Under the pieces are notes generated by a model that saw nothing but the letters and a program-made list of their open reading frames with translations, was not told where the DNA came from and did not search any database. From Pseudomonadota bacterium (GTDB lineage: Bacteria; Pseudomonadota; Alphaproteobacteria; Acetobacterales; Acetobacteraceae): a DNA stretch of 32,241 nt. The stretch lies in the NCBI GenBank assembly GCA_021826485.1, contig JAKAZX010000002.1:1-32241 (forward strand). Reading direction: 5' to 3'. A program made the position numbers and the translations under genes. Of this stretch, positions 7,998-15,608 are shown piece by piece (position 1 is the stretch's first letter; the number at the start of each line of letters is the position of its first letter).

Positions 7998-9211
7998 GCC
8001 ACCACCCCGTCGGCGCGCAGGCCGGCAATCGCCTCCATCGTGTAGCCGTGCTGCTCCAGGATCGCCGCACCATCCGCACCCAGCGCCGGCGGCGGATAGC
8101 GCAGCGCGGTCTCGCCGGCCGACAGATGCACCGGCGAGCCGACCAGCCCAAGCGAATCGCCGCGCATCACCATGTGGTTCACCGTCGCCTGTTCGTCCTC
8201 CAGCGCCTCGCCCAGCGTGCGCACCGGCGCGCACAGCAGGTCGCGCGCCTCCAGCCGCTCCAGCCAGTGCGCGGTGCTGGCGGTGGCGATGCGGGCGCGC
8301 AGGATGTCGTGCAGCGCGGCGCGGTGCTGGCGCGCCACGTCCAGGCTGGCGAAGCGCGGATCGGCGGACAGGTCCTCCAGCCCCAGCGCGAGGCAGATTT
8401 CGCGCAGCGGATTGGCCTTGAACGCGCCGACGATCACCACCGCGCCGTCGGTGGTGGCGAACGCGCCGGTGAACGGCATCGCGCCCCAGGAAAACTCGCG
8501 CTGGCGCATCAGCCACATCGCCGCTTCCTGCATCTGCATCGCCAGCATACTGTCGTACAGCGAGACTTCGACGCATTGCCCGCGCCCGGTGCGCTCGCGT
8601 TGCAGCAGCGCAACCAGGATGCCCTGCACCAGATGCATCCCCGCCGAGTAGTCGGCAAGTGCTGTGGGGTAGATGGTCAGCGGCTCCGACGGGTCGCATT
8701 TGCGCGCCATCACGCCGCTCATCGCCTGCGCCAGGATGTCCTGCCCGCCCTTGTGCGCATAGGGTCCGGCGGTGCCGAACCCGGTGCCGAAGGCGAAGAT
8801 GATGCGCGGGTTGATCGCCGACAGTGTGTCGTAGCCGAGGCCCATGCGCTCCATCACGCCGGCGCGGAAATTGTTGACCACGACATCGGCGCTTTCCACC
8901 AGCCGGCGCGCGATCGCCAGCCCCGCCTTGGCCTTCAGGTCCAGCGCGATGCTGCGCTTGTTGCGGTTGAGGCTGCAGAACACCGGATTGAGCGGCCCCG
9001 CCGGATCGTCGATCGAGGTGCGCGATAGGTCGCCGGCGCCGATGCGCTCGATCTTGATGACATCGGCGCCCCAGTCGCCGAGCATCTGCGTGCAGCAGGG
9101 GCCGAGCATGACCTGGGTGAAGTCGATCACCCGCACGCCGGCCAGCGGCAGTGCCGTCTTTTGCGTCAACGCCTCGCTCCTTCCGTTCACCGGCGCATCC
9201 GGCGGGCTCAT
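7994..9211 (-). CDS. CaiB/BaiF family (class III) CoA transferase
   Basis: The 405-residue length is normal for this family. The N-terminal motif LPLAGVRVIDFTQVMLGPCC (21-40) and the GADVIKIER region (48-56) are characteristic. Asp187 in ALADYSAGMHLVQG matches the aspartate that forms the aspartyl-CoA anhydride in formyl-CoA transferase. The enzyme moves CoA between carboxylic acids; its partners are unknown. The 20-residue extension before the core is polar, so the true start may be slightly downstream, but the ATG at 9211 overlaps the upstream oxidoreductase stop as ATGA, which supports it. It probably acts just before the hydratase encoded next. Confidence 0.92.
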   Translation of the reverse strand: MSPPDAPVNGRSEALTQKTALPLAGVRVIDFTQVMLGPCCTQMLGDWGADVIKIERIGAGDLSRTSIDDPAGPLNPVFCSLNRNKRSIALDLKAKAGLAIARRLVESADVVVNNFRAGVMERMGLGYDTLSAINPRIIFAFGTGFGTAGPYAHKGGQDILAQAMSGVMARKCDPSEPLTIYPTALADYSAGMHLVQGILVALLQRERTGRGQCVEVSLYDSMLAMQMQEAAMWLMRQREFSWGAMPFTGAFATTDGAVVIVGAFKANPLREICLALGLEDLSADPRFASLDVARQHRAALHDILRARIATASTAHWLERLEARDLLCAPVRTLGEALEDEQATVNHMVMRGDSLGLVGSPVHLSAGETALRYPPPALGADGAAILEQHGYTMEAIAGLRADGVVA

Positions 9212-10539
9212 TGCGCCGCCACCAGCGCCACCTCCGCGCCCGGGTCGGCACCCTGCGCACGCAGCCGGCGCTGCAACGCGCCGACATCGACATTCCGCAC
9301 CGCGACGCCGGATGCCAGCGCCAGCGCCGCCGCGGTGCCGGCGGCCTCACCCATCGCCATGCAGGGCGGGATTTCGCGCGACACCTTCTGCGCCGGCGGC
9401 GTCGCCGAATAATGCCGCCCGGCGACCAGCAGCCCTTCGATCCCGCGCGGCAGCAGCGCGCGATACGGCGTGTAGTAGTCGCGCCCGCGCGCGATGCTGT
9501 CGGGGAAGCGCACGCGGCCGGCGACATCCTCCTTCGTCACCACGTACTCGCCTTCCAGCAGCCGCGTCTGCCGCACGCCGGTCTGCGGCGCGATATCGAC
9601 GATGTGGCAGTGGGCGAAGCCGGGAATCTTCGCCCGCGCATACTCCACCATCGCGTGGATGCGGCGCCGCCCCTCGAACTCGGCTTCCGTCAGATCCTCG
9701 ATGCGCAGCCCGTCCAGCCCGGTCATGTGCGGGCAGTTGCACCACACCACGCCGGGCAGCGGCGTCTTCAGCCACCAGTAATCCCACGAGCCGCCGATGA
9801 TCCGCCGCGCCTCCTTGTCGATCGCCTCGAACTCGGCCGGATGCTCGAACTGGAAGCGCTCCGCCGCGTCGGTATCGACGCCGCCGAGGCGGAACACCGT
9901 CGTCACCATGTAGCCGGCATGGACATGCGCGGCGCCGGCATCCGCCGCCACGTCCAGGTCGCCGGTCGCGTCGATCACGATGCCGCCCAGGATCGCCTGC
10001 CGCCCCGCCTTGCCGTCCACCACAACGCCGGCCATCGCGCCGTCCCGCACCAGCGCGTGGGAGAACCAGCTATGCAGCCGGAGCTGCACGCCCGCCTCCT
10101 GCACCATCTCGTCGGACACGCGCTTCCAGCCGTCGGGATCGAACGATGCGGCATAGCAGATCGGGTGCGGGCGGGTGCGCACGTTGAAGTCGAACAGGCC
10201 CCAGCGCGACCATTTGCGCCACATCGCCGGGTCGTGCCCGCGCTCGGGCTCCGGCGGATAGACCGCAAGCCCGTAGCGACGCAGCCGCTCGATCATCTCC
10301 TCGCACAGGCCGCGCACGCTGATCTCAGCGCCTGCGCACATGTCGTCCAGCACCAGCACCATGCCGCCGGAGGCAAGGCCGCCGAGATACGGATAGCGTT
10401 CCAGCAGGCAGACGGAGGCCCCGTTGCGCGCCGCCGCGACCGCCGCACTGAACCCGGCCGGCCCGCCGCCCACCACCACCACGTCCGCCCGCGCCGCGAC
10501 CGGCACGCGCCGCCCGGGTTCGTCCACGAAGTCGGTCAT
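9208..10539 (-). CDS. FAD-dependent oxidoreductase (FAD_oxidored type)
   Basis: The protein is 443 residues from the ATG at 10539, which has an AGGAG eight bases upstream; an ATG 27 bases earlier is also in frame but lacks such a site. The N-terminal Rossmann motif is ADVVVVGGGPAGFSAAVAAA (GGGPAG at 24-29), with LLERYPYLGGLASGG behind it. The second FAD contact IVIDATGDLDVAADAG lies mid-protein. These features and the length fit the FAD-dependent oxidoreductases annotated PF12831; the substrate is unknown. It is the first gene of the overlapping set with CoA transferase, hydratase, LysR and amidohydrolase, so it likely performs an early oxidation. A palindromic repeat lies directly upstream. 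Confidence 0.85.
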   Translation of the reverse strand: MTDFVDEPGRRVPVAARADVVVVGGGPAGFSAAVAAARNGASVCLLERYPYLGGLASGGMVLVLDDMCAGAEISVRGLCEEMIERLRRYGLAVYPPEPERGHDPAMWRKWSRWGLFDFNVRTRPHPICYAASFDPDGWKRVSDEMVQEAGVQLRLHSWFSHALVRDGAMAGVVVDGKAGRQAILGGIVIDATGDLDVAADAGAAHVHAGYMVTTVFRLGGVDTDAAERFQFEHPAEFEAIDKEARRIIGGSWDYWWLKTPLPGVVWCNCPHMTGLDGLRIEDLTEAEFEGRRRIHAMVEYARAKIPGFAHCHIVDIAPQTGVRQTRLLEGEYVVTKEDVAGRVRFPDSIARGRDYYTPYRALLPRGIEGLLVAGRHYSATPPAQKVSREIPPCMAMGEAAGTAAALALASGVAVRNVDVGALQRRLRAQGADPGAEVALVAAQ

Positions 10540-10573
10540 GCCGATGCTCCTGTCATGCCGCTGCAATCATCCC

Positions 10574-10966
10574 TCAACACTGCCCCCTCTCCGCCCCTGG
10601 GGGCGGAGAGGGCCGGGGTGAGGTGGGGGAACCCGCACAAGCGTCCCGTATTTGCTCCAGCACGCCCGCACAGTTGCCGAGAACCTCGTTGTTCCAGAAC
10701 CGGATCACCCGATAGCCATGCGCCGCGAGCGACGCGGACCGTGCCGCATCGGCGGCCTGCTGCGCTGCGTGCTGCCCGCCGTCAATCTCGATCACCAGCT
10801 TCGCCGCGGGACATGCGAAGTCCGCAATATGTCCACCGATCGGATGCTGCCGGCGAAACCGCCACGGCAGCACCGCTTCGCGCAGCGCGCGCCACAACAG
10901 CCGCTCGGCGTCCGTGCCATCCCTGCGCAGGCGGCGTGCGATCCGTGTCCTCGCCCGCACCGTCAT
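10574..10966 (-). CDS. DUF559 (Vsr-like endonuclease fold) protein with a repeat-derived C-terminus
   Basis: This 130-residue protein matches the DUF559 pattern. It has RIARRLRRDGTDAERLLWRA (8-27), FRRQHPIGGHIADFACPAAK (37-56), LVIEIDGGQH (57-66) and VIRFWNNEVL (87-96). The DFxC and ExDGxQH residues belong to a Vsr/PD-(D/E)XK-like nuclease core; nuclease activity of DUF559 proteins is inferred, not established here. The core ends near residue 110. The last 18-20 residues (SPTSPRPSPPPGAERG) are translation of a palindromic repeat in which the stop codon lies. Such tails recur in DUF559 proteins and suggest repeated insertion next to this repeat. No clear ribosome site precedes the ATG at 10966. 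It interrupts an otherwise functional series of metabolic genes and probably does not belong to their pathway. Confidence 0.8.
   Translation of the reverse strand: MTVRARTRIARRLRRDGTDAERLLWRALREAVLPWRFRRQHPIGGHIADFACPAAKLVIEIDGGQHAAQQAADAARSASLAAHGYRVIRFWNNEVLGNCAGVLEQIRDACAGSPTSPRPSPPPGAERGQC
10585..10638 (+). repeat. GC-rich palindromic repeat, copy A
   Basis: A 13-base arm (10585-10597) and its exact reverse complement (10600-10612) are separated by two bases. A GGGGTGAGGTGGGGG stretch and AACCCGCAC follow. Copy C (11062-11115) is the same length and differs at only three of 54 positions by my reading. This copy supplies the C-terminal codons and stop region of the DUF559 gene and lies just upstream of the FAD oxidoreductase gene. 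Confidence 0.92.
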
Positions 10967-10973
10967 CGTCGAT

Positions 10974-11018
10974 CCCCCACCTCACCCCAACCCTCTCCGC
11001 CCCAAGGGGCGGAGAGGG
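10974..11018 (-). repeat. GC-rich palindromic repeat, copy B (inverted relative to A)
   Basis: The same 13-base arms appear at 10991-11003 and 11006-11018 around an AA centre. The CCCCCACCTCACCCC flank lies on the left, so this copy is inverted relative to copy A. It sits immediately upstream of the DUF559 start, so A and B face each other across that gene. Confidence 0.9.
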
Positions 11019-11061
11019 AGTCTCGACGCTTCACCGTCCCTCTCCGATCCGGCCGCCCTGC

Positions 11062-11115
11062 CCCTCTCCGCCCTCGGGGGCGGAGAGGGCCGGGGTGAGA
11101 TGGGGGAACCCGCAC
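11062..11115 (+). repeat. GC-rich palindromic repeat, copy C (direct copy of A)
   Basis: The palindrome (11062-11089) is followed by the same GGTGAG and GGGGGAACCCGCAC flank as copy A, in the same orientation. It lies seven bases past the stop of the ABC permease gene. As a strong GC hairpin it could also act as the 3' end of that transcript, although no T tract follows on the minus strand. Confidence 0.9.
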
Positions 11116-11122
11116 GCCCACC

Positions 11123-11965
11123 TCACGCCGCCACGCCCGCGTCCCAGCGCACCACCAGCCGCTCGATCAGCCGGATCACCAGGAAGAACAGCACCGAGAA
11201 TGCCGAACCGCACAGCACCGTCGCGTACAGCAGCGCCGAGTCGAAGTTGTAGGTCGCCTGCACGATCAGCGCGCCGATGCCGACCTGTGAGCCGATCCAT
11301 TCGCCGACGATCGCGCCCACGGTTGCCGTGCTGGCCGCAATCTTGAGGGCGGAGAACAGGAACGGCAGCGAGCTTTGCAGCCGCAGCTTGAAGAAAACCT
11401 CGCGCTTGCTGGCCGACAGCACGTGCATCAGCTCCATCGCCTGCGGGCTGACCGCCTGCAGGCCACGCACCATGTTCACCAGCGTCGGAAAGAAGCAGAT
11501 GATGGCGGCGATCGCGACCTTCGGCGCCAGGCCGTTGCCCAGCAGCAGCAGCAGGATCGGCGCCTTGGCGACCACGGGGATGGAGTTGATCAGCACGGCG
11601 ACGGGGAAGAACGCGAGTTCGACGGTGCGGCGATGCACGAACAGCGTCGCCAGCAGCACAGCGCCGAAATTGCCGATGATGAAGCCGCCCACCGCCTCGA
11701 TCGCGGTCGGCAGCAGGTTCGCCATCAACATGCCGAAACGGTCGTACAGCGTGTGCGCGACGACCTCGGGGGACGGCGCGATGAACGGCTTGACGTGCAG
11801 CAGCGCGACCAGCGCCCACCAGACGAACAGCAGGCTGAGGCCGCCGGCGATCGGCAGCAGGATGCGGCGGGCGCGTTCGCGAATCAGGGCCGCACGTTCG
11901 GCGCGGTCCGCCGGATCGGCCTGCGGTTCGGCGGTCACCGGCGCAGCGGCTTGCATCGTCGGCAT
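11123..11965 (-). CDS. ABC transporter permease (SsuC/TauC/ThiX type)
   Basis: This 280-residue inner-membrane protein has a polar N-terminus (1-35) and about six membrane helices. The ATPase-contact loop around residues 180-205 contains MELMHVLSASKREVFFKLRL, a good match to the EAA loop of the taurine/sulfonate/nitrate/pyrimidine permease group. The segment ATVGAIVGEWIGSQVGIGAL (residues about 215-234) is highly typical of that group. It forms the channel for the importer made with the two genes upstream; its start is one base after the ATPase stop. The substrate class is not decided by the permease. Confidence 0.92.
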   Translation of the reverse strand: MPTMQAAAPVTAEPQADPADRAERAALIRERARRILLPIAGGLSLLFVWWALVALLHVKPFIAPSPEVVAHTLYDRFGMLMANLLPTAIEAVGGFIIGNFGAVLLATLFVHRRTVELAFFPVAVLINSIPVVAKAPILLLLLGNGLAPKVAIAAIICFFPTLVNMVRGLQAVSPQAMELMHVLSASKREVFFKLRLQSSLPFLFSALKIAASTATVGAIVGEWIGSQVGIGALIVQATYNFDSALLYATVLCGSAFSVLFFLVIRLIERLVVRWDAGVAA

Positions 11966-11966
11966 G

Positions 11967-12761
11967 TCAGCAGGTCTCCAGCACGGCGCGCAGGTGCGCC
12001 GCCTGGCGCATGAACTCCGCCGTCTCGCGCACCGGCAGGCGCCGCGGCTCCGGCAGGTCGATCGGGACCAGGGCGCGCACCCGGCCCGGCCGCGCCGCCA
12101 GCACCAGCACCTCGCGGCCGAGGAACGCGGCCTCGTAGATGCTGTGCGTCACGAACACGATGGTCGTGCCGGTTTCCTGCCAGATGCGCAGCAGTTCCTC
12201 GTTCAGCCGGTCGCGCGTGATCTCGTCCAGCGCGCCGAACGGCTCGTCCATCAGCAGGATGCGCGGGCCGCCGAGCAGGGCGCGGGCAATGGCGACGCGC
12301 TGGCGCATGCCGCCGGACAGTTCGTGCGGCAGCGCCCGCTCCCACCCCGCCAGCCCGACCAGCGCGAGCAGCTCCTCCGGCCCCTTGCTGCCCGGCGGCA
12401 GGGGGCGCCGGCCGCCCACTTCCAGCGGCAGCCGCACGTTGTCGAGCGCGCTGCGCCAGGGCAGCAGGGCGGCATCCTGGAACACGAAGCCGATCTGCCG
12501 CGCCCGCCGCGCCGCCTCGGGCGTGCCGCCCAGCACGCGCATGCTGCCGGTATGCGGCGGCACGATGTCGGCGATCACCCGCAGCAGCGTCGATTTGCCG
12601 CAGCCGGAGGGGCCGAGCACGGTCAGCAGACTGCCGGCCGGCACGCGCAGCGTGATGCGCTCCAGCGCCGTCACGGTGCGCCGCTCGGCGCGGAAGCGTA
12701 CGCCGACATCCTCGCATTCCAGGGCGGGGCAGTCGCCCGCCGGCGCCACCGGCCCCAGCAT
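11967..12761 (-). CDS. ABC transporter ATP-binding protein (SsuB/TauB/ThiZ type)
   Basis: This 264-residue single-domain ATPase has all motifs intact. Walker A is GPSGCGKST (50-58), the Q-loop FQDAALLPW (94-102), the signature [10 protein letters not shown] (148-157), Walker B ILLMDEP (168-174), the D-loop GALDE, and the switch histidine lies in FVTHS. The [20 protein letters not shown] segment after the switch is typical of the nitrate/sulfonate/taurine importer family. It energises the importer encoded with the genes on either side. The start follows the binding-protein stop by one base, and the stop precedes the permease start by one base. Confidence 0.95.
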   Translation of the reverse strand: MLGPVAPAGDCPALECEDVGVRFRAERRTVTALERITLRVPAGSLLTVLGPSGCGKSTLLRVIADIVPPHTGSMRVLGGTPEAARRARQIGFVFQDAALLPWRSALDNVRLPLEVGGRRPLPPGSKGPEELLALVGLAGWERALPHELSGGMRQRVAIARALLGGPRILLMDEPFGALDEITRDRLNEELLRIWQETGTTIVFVTHSIYEAAFLGREVLVLAARPGRVRALVPIDLPEPRRLPVRETAEFMRQAAHLRAVLETC

Positions 12762-12762
12762 G

Positions 12763-13767
12763 TCAGCCGAGCTTCGGCCGCGCGTCCGCCGTCGCGTCCA
12801 GGATCGCCGTCGTCATCACCTCGTCGAGTTTCGGCGTGCGCTTGGTGAACTGGCCGAGCTTGCTCCACATGTCGATCTGCTCCTGCCAGACCGCCGGGTC
12901 CATGGTGCCGTAGCCGTGCGCGCGCGTGCTCTCATCGAAGCAATAGGACAGCATCACGTCGGCCGCCGCCCGCTCGTCCGCCGCGACCAGGTTGGGGAAC
13001 GCACGCAGCAGCATGGCGATCGCCTTGTCCCGGTTCTGGTCGGCATAGCCCCAGCCGCGCGCGGCGGCGCGCAGGAACCGCACCAGCAGGTCGCGCCGGC
13101 CGTCCAGCGTGTCGGTGGTGGCGTAATAGGGGTTGGCATAGAGCCGCACGCCGGTATCCCACAGCCGCAGCGAGATGCGGTCCGGCCCCAGCACCTTCAG
13201 CGCGGTGGTGTTGGTCAGCCAGCCGCTGACCACGTCCACCTGCCCGGTCAGCAGCGGCGCCATGTCGGAGCCGATGGTGACGATCGTCACGTCCGTCGGG
13301 TCGATCGCGTTCTTCGCCATCATGGCGCGCAGCAGGATCACCGCGGTCGCCTGCACGCCGACCCGCTTGCCGCGGAAATCGGCTGCCGTGCGCACCGGGT
13401 TCTTCGGCAGCGAGTAGTACGCATACGGGTGCTTCTGCGCCGACACGGCGAAGCACTTGATCGGGATGTCCTGCGAGGTCGCCAGCATCAGCGAGGGGGA
13501 GGAGGAGACCTGCCCGACATCGCCGCGCCCCGAGGCGACGATGGCGATGCCGTCATTGTTCGGCCCGCCCGGGCGGATATCCAGGTCCAGCCCCTCGGCG
13601 GCGAAATAGCCCAGTTCCTTGGCGCACGCCTCGCCGAGCTGGTTGCCGCCGCCGAGCCAGCCGAGCTGCATGGTCACGGTGGCGGTGGCGGCGGTGGCGC
13701 GGTCCGTTACGATCGCGGTGGCAATCCCGCCGAGCAGCAGGCGGCGGGGGAGAACCGGCTTGGGCAT
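12763..13767 (-). CDS. ABC transporter substrate-binding protein (NMT1/SsuA-like)
   Basis: The 334-residue protein has an N-terminal export signal ([20 protein letters not shown], about 8-27) with a twin-arginine start and no lipobox Cys. The mature part begins [20 protein letters not shown], followed by [20 protein letters not shown] and the [15 protein letters not shown] ligand region. This is the NMT1/THI5-like fold used for pyrimidine precursors, sulfonates, nitrate and aromatic acids; the exact ligand cannot be told. A GAGGA lies about nine bases before the ATG at 13767. It is the first gene of the importer, with the ATPase and permease following. The formamidase-type gene ends 114 bases upstream with a palindrome between. 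Confidence 0.88.
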   Translation of the reverse strand: MPKPVLPRRLLLGGIATAIVTDRATAATATVTMQLGWLGGGNQLGEACAKELGYFAAEGLDLDIRPGGPNNDGIAIVASGRGDVGQVSSSPSLMLATSQDIPIKCFAVSAQKHPYAYYSLPKNPVRTAADFRGKRVGVQATAVILLRAMMAKNAIDPTDVTIVTIGSDMAPLLTGQVDVVSGWLTNTTALKVLGPDRISLRLWDTGVRLYANPYYATTDTLDGRRDLLVRFLRAAARGWGYADQNRDKAIAMLLRAFPNLVAADERAAADVMLSYCFDESTRAHGYGTMDPAVWQEQIDMWSKLGQFTKRTPKLDEVMTTAILDATADARPKLG

Positions 13768-13856
13768 GGCGGATCATCCTCGGTTGCGGCCAGCGTGAAG
13801 GGGGGGACCGTGGCACGCGCGGGCGAGCGAAAAAAGCACATTTCCGAGCCGCCCCC

Positions 13857-13873
13857 GATGCCGAATCGGCATC
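13857..13873. promoter_or_regulatory. Palindrome in the gap before the SsuA-like gene; operator or RNA hairpin candidate
   Basis: GATGCCGA and TCGGCATC form eight-base arms around one base, the only strong symmetric site in the 114-base gap between the amidase stop and the binding-protein start. As DNA it could be an operator for the second importer. As RNA it would form a seven-pair hairpin with a three-base loop. The T6 run on the minus strand (13829-13834) is about 20 bases further on, too far for a classical terminator. Confidence 0.4.
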
Positions 13874-13881
13874 ACCCCAAC

Positions 13882-14859
13882 TCACCGCAAACGCCCGTGC
13901 ACGCCCCCGAAAATCGCGGTTTTTCGCGGCAGATCGGCTTTTTCCAGCATGGCCGCGACGGTGAATACCGGGTTCACCAGATTGGCGATCCGCAGCCGGG
14001 CGCATTGCGCCACCAGTTGCAGCGCGTCGTCGCCCGCCAGTCCGCACAGCCCGGCAACCCATTGAACAAGCCCGTGGGTCGCGATCCGCACCGCGTCCTC
14101 GAGCGGCCTGGTGGCGCCGATCACGCCGATCGCGGCATCGGTCTCCAGCCGCGGCCAGTCGATCCCGTCCGCCGCCCGCACCACGCCGATGCGCAGCGTG
14201 GTGTGCATCGCCCCTTCCACGCCGGTGCCGCCGATCTCCCCGTCGCCCTGGGCAAAATGGCCGTCGCCGACGAACAGTTTGCCGCCGGGCACGGCGACCC
14301 GCAGATACAGCGTGGTGCCCGCCGCAAGGTCGGGCAGATCGAGATTGCCGCCGAACGCATCCGGGACCACGCTGTTCCGCACCTCCCCATGCGCCGGGGC
14401 GACGCCGACGCTGCCGTGGAACGGCCGCAGCCAGGCGCGCAGCGGCGTGCCGTCGCGCGCGCGCGTCGTGACCACCCCTGCCGCGCGATCGACCTGCCAG
14501 ATCCACACCCGCTCGGCCTGCGCCGGCTGCATGTTGGGCGCGAGCCGGCTGCCCGAGAGCAGGCCGAAATTCGGCGACACGGTGGAAACCCCCCAGTCCC
14601 GCGCCGGCTCGACGGACACGAAATGCACCGCCAGCAGGTCGCCCGGCATCGCCCCCTCGACCGCGATCGGGCCGGTCAGCGGGTTCACCCGCGGAAACGG
14701 CGCCACCTCCCGCGGCTGGCCATCTTCGTGCGTCAGCCGGCCGGAAAAGCAATCCTCCGTGAACAGTTCGATGGTTTCCCAGGGCGCGACGTGCGCGATC
14801 GGCGCGGCGTCCGCGTAGTGGAACGCGAACCCGTCCGGCGCCGGGCGGATGCGCGTCAT
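13882..14859 (-). CDS. Acetamidase/formamidase family protein (FmdA/AmdA)
   Basis: The 325-residue protein matches this family along its length. Landmarks are LTGPIAVEGAMPGDLLAVHF (about 61-80), PDAFGGNLDLPDLAAGTTLY (about 167-186), and the glycine/histidine-rich GDGHFAQGDGEIGGTGVEGA, close to the family's GDxHxAQGDGE signature. Known members hydrolyse formamide or small amides to ammonia and an acid. The true amide here is unknown. It overlaps the alpha/beta hydrolase stop by ATGA and is the last gene of the BMP-transporter block, just before the second importer, so it probably acts on an amide produced from, or delivered by, one of these transport systems. Confidence 0.92.
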   Translation of the reverse strand: MTRIRPAPDGFAFHYADAAPIAHVAPWETIELFTEDCFSGRLTHEDGQPREVAPFPRVNPLTGPIAVEGAMPGDLLAVHFVSVEPARDWGVSTVSPNFGLLSGSRLAPNMQPAQAERVWIWQVDRAAGVVTTRARDGTPLRAWLRPFHGSVGVAPAHGEVRNSVVPDAFGGNLDLPDLAAGTTLYLRVAVPGGKLFVGDGHFAQGDGEIGGTGVEGAMHTTLRIGVVRAADGIDWPRLETDAAIGVIGATRPLEDAVRIATHGLVQWVAGLCGLAGDDALQLVAQCARLRIANLVNPVFTVAAMLEKADLPRKTAIFGGVHGRLR

Positions 14860-15605
14860 GGCCGCGCCGCCAGGGATTCGACCAGGGCGACGAAGCGCTC
14901 AGTCATGTCCCGGTGGACGCTGTGGCCCGCGCCCGGCACCACCACGACGGCGGCCGTCCCGACATCGCGGATCAGCCGTTCGCGGTCCGCGACCGGCACG
15001 AACCGGCTGACCTCCGGCACGATCCAGGCGGTGCGGGTGATGGCCGCGACCCGGGCGGCGCGCGGGCGCATGTCCCACGGCGCGTTGCCGGCGAATGCGG
15101 CGCGGGCATCGGCGAAGTCGATCTGCTCCAGCGACAGCAGCTTCCACGCCGCATCCAGCCGGTTCCAGCCGGGATTGAGCGCCAGCAGCCCGTCGATGCT
15201 GCGCGGCAGATTGGCTTCGTCCCAGGCCAACATCGCGGTCGGCACCGCGGCATCGGGCTGCACGGACACCGGGTCCTCCAGCAGTAGCGCGCGCGGCCGC
15301 ATCACCCGGTCCAGCACCGCGATCTGCGCGAGATAGCCGCCGAAGGAGTGGCCGATCAGCATGTCCGGCGCCGTCGGCACGCTCTCGGCGATGTCGGCGA
15401 GCAGGGTCGCGGTGCGGAAATCGCCGTCCGCGCGCGGGCTTTCGCCGTGGCCGCGCAGATCCGGCGCCAGCACGCGCCAGCCGCGTTCGGCGAGCAACCG
15501 CGCCGGGCGGGTCCAGGACCCGGCATTGGCGGTGATGCCGTGCAACGCGACGCAGACGCGCGGCGCGTCCGGCGCGCCCCAGCTCAGCACGTTCAGATGC
15601 GCCAT
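14856..15605 (-). CDS. Alpha/beta hydrolase
   Basis: This 249-residue protein has the alpha/beta-hydrolase core only. The oxyanion region is LHGITANAGSW (21-31), DLRGHGES (49-56) follows, the nucleophile elbow is GHSFGG with Ser87, and the catalytic histidine is probably His228 in GAGHSVHRD. The cap (about 110-175) is short and unlike dienelactone or haloalkane enzymes. No signal peptide is visible, so it should be cytoplasmic. It sits three bases after the GATase1-like gene and overlaps the amidase start. It may open a lactone or cleave an ester or C-C bond in the same pathway; the substrate is unknown. Confidence 0.88.
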   Translation of the reverse strand: MAHLNVLSWGAPDAPRVCVALHGITANAGSWTRPARLLAERGWRVLAPDLRGHGESPRADGDFRTATLLADIAESVPTAPDMLIGHSFGGYLAQIAVLDRVMRPRALLLEDPVSVQPDAAVPTAMLAWDEANLPRSIDGLLALNPGWNRLDAAWKLLSLEQIDFADARAAFAGNAPWDMRPRAARVAAITRTAWIVPEVSRFVPVADRERLIRDVGTAAVVVVPGAGHSVHRDMTERFVALVESLAARP

Positions 15606-15608
15606 CGC

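Noticed and set aside
10574-11115. CRISPR-like array from repeated palindromes
   Set aside because: Copies differ in orientation and spacing, enclose a gene and have no spacer series or cas genes.
13829-13834. T6 run on the minus strand as a terminator after the amidase gene
   Set aside because: The only nearby hairpin is about 20 bases away, and no GC stem directly precedes the run.
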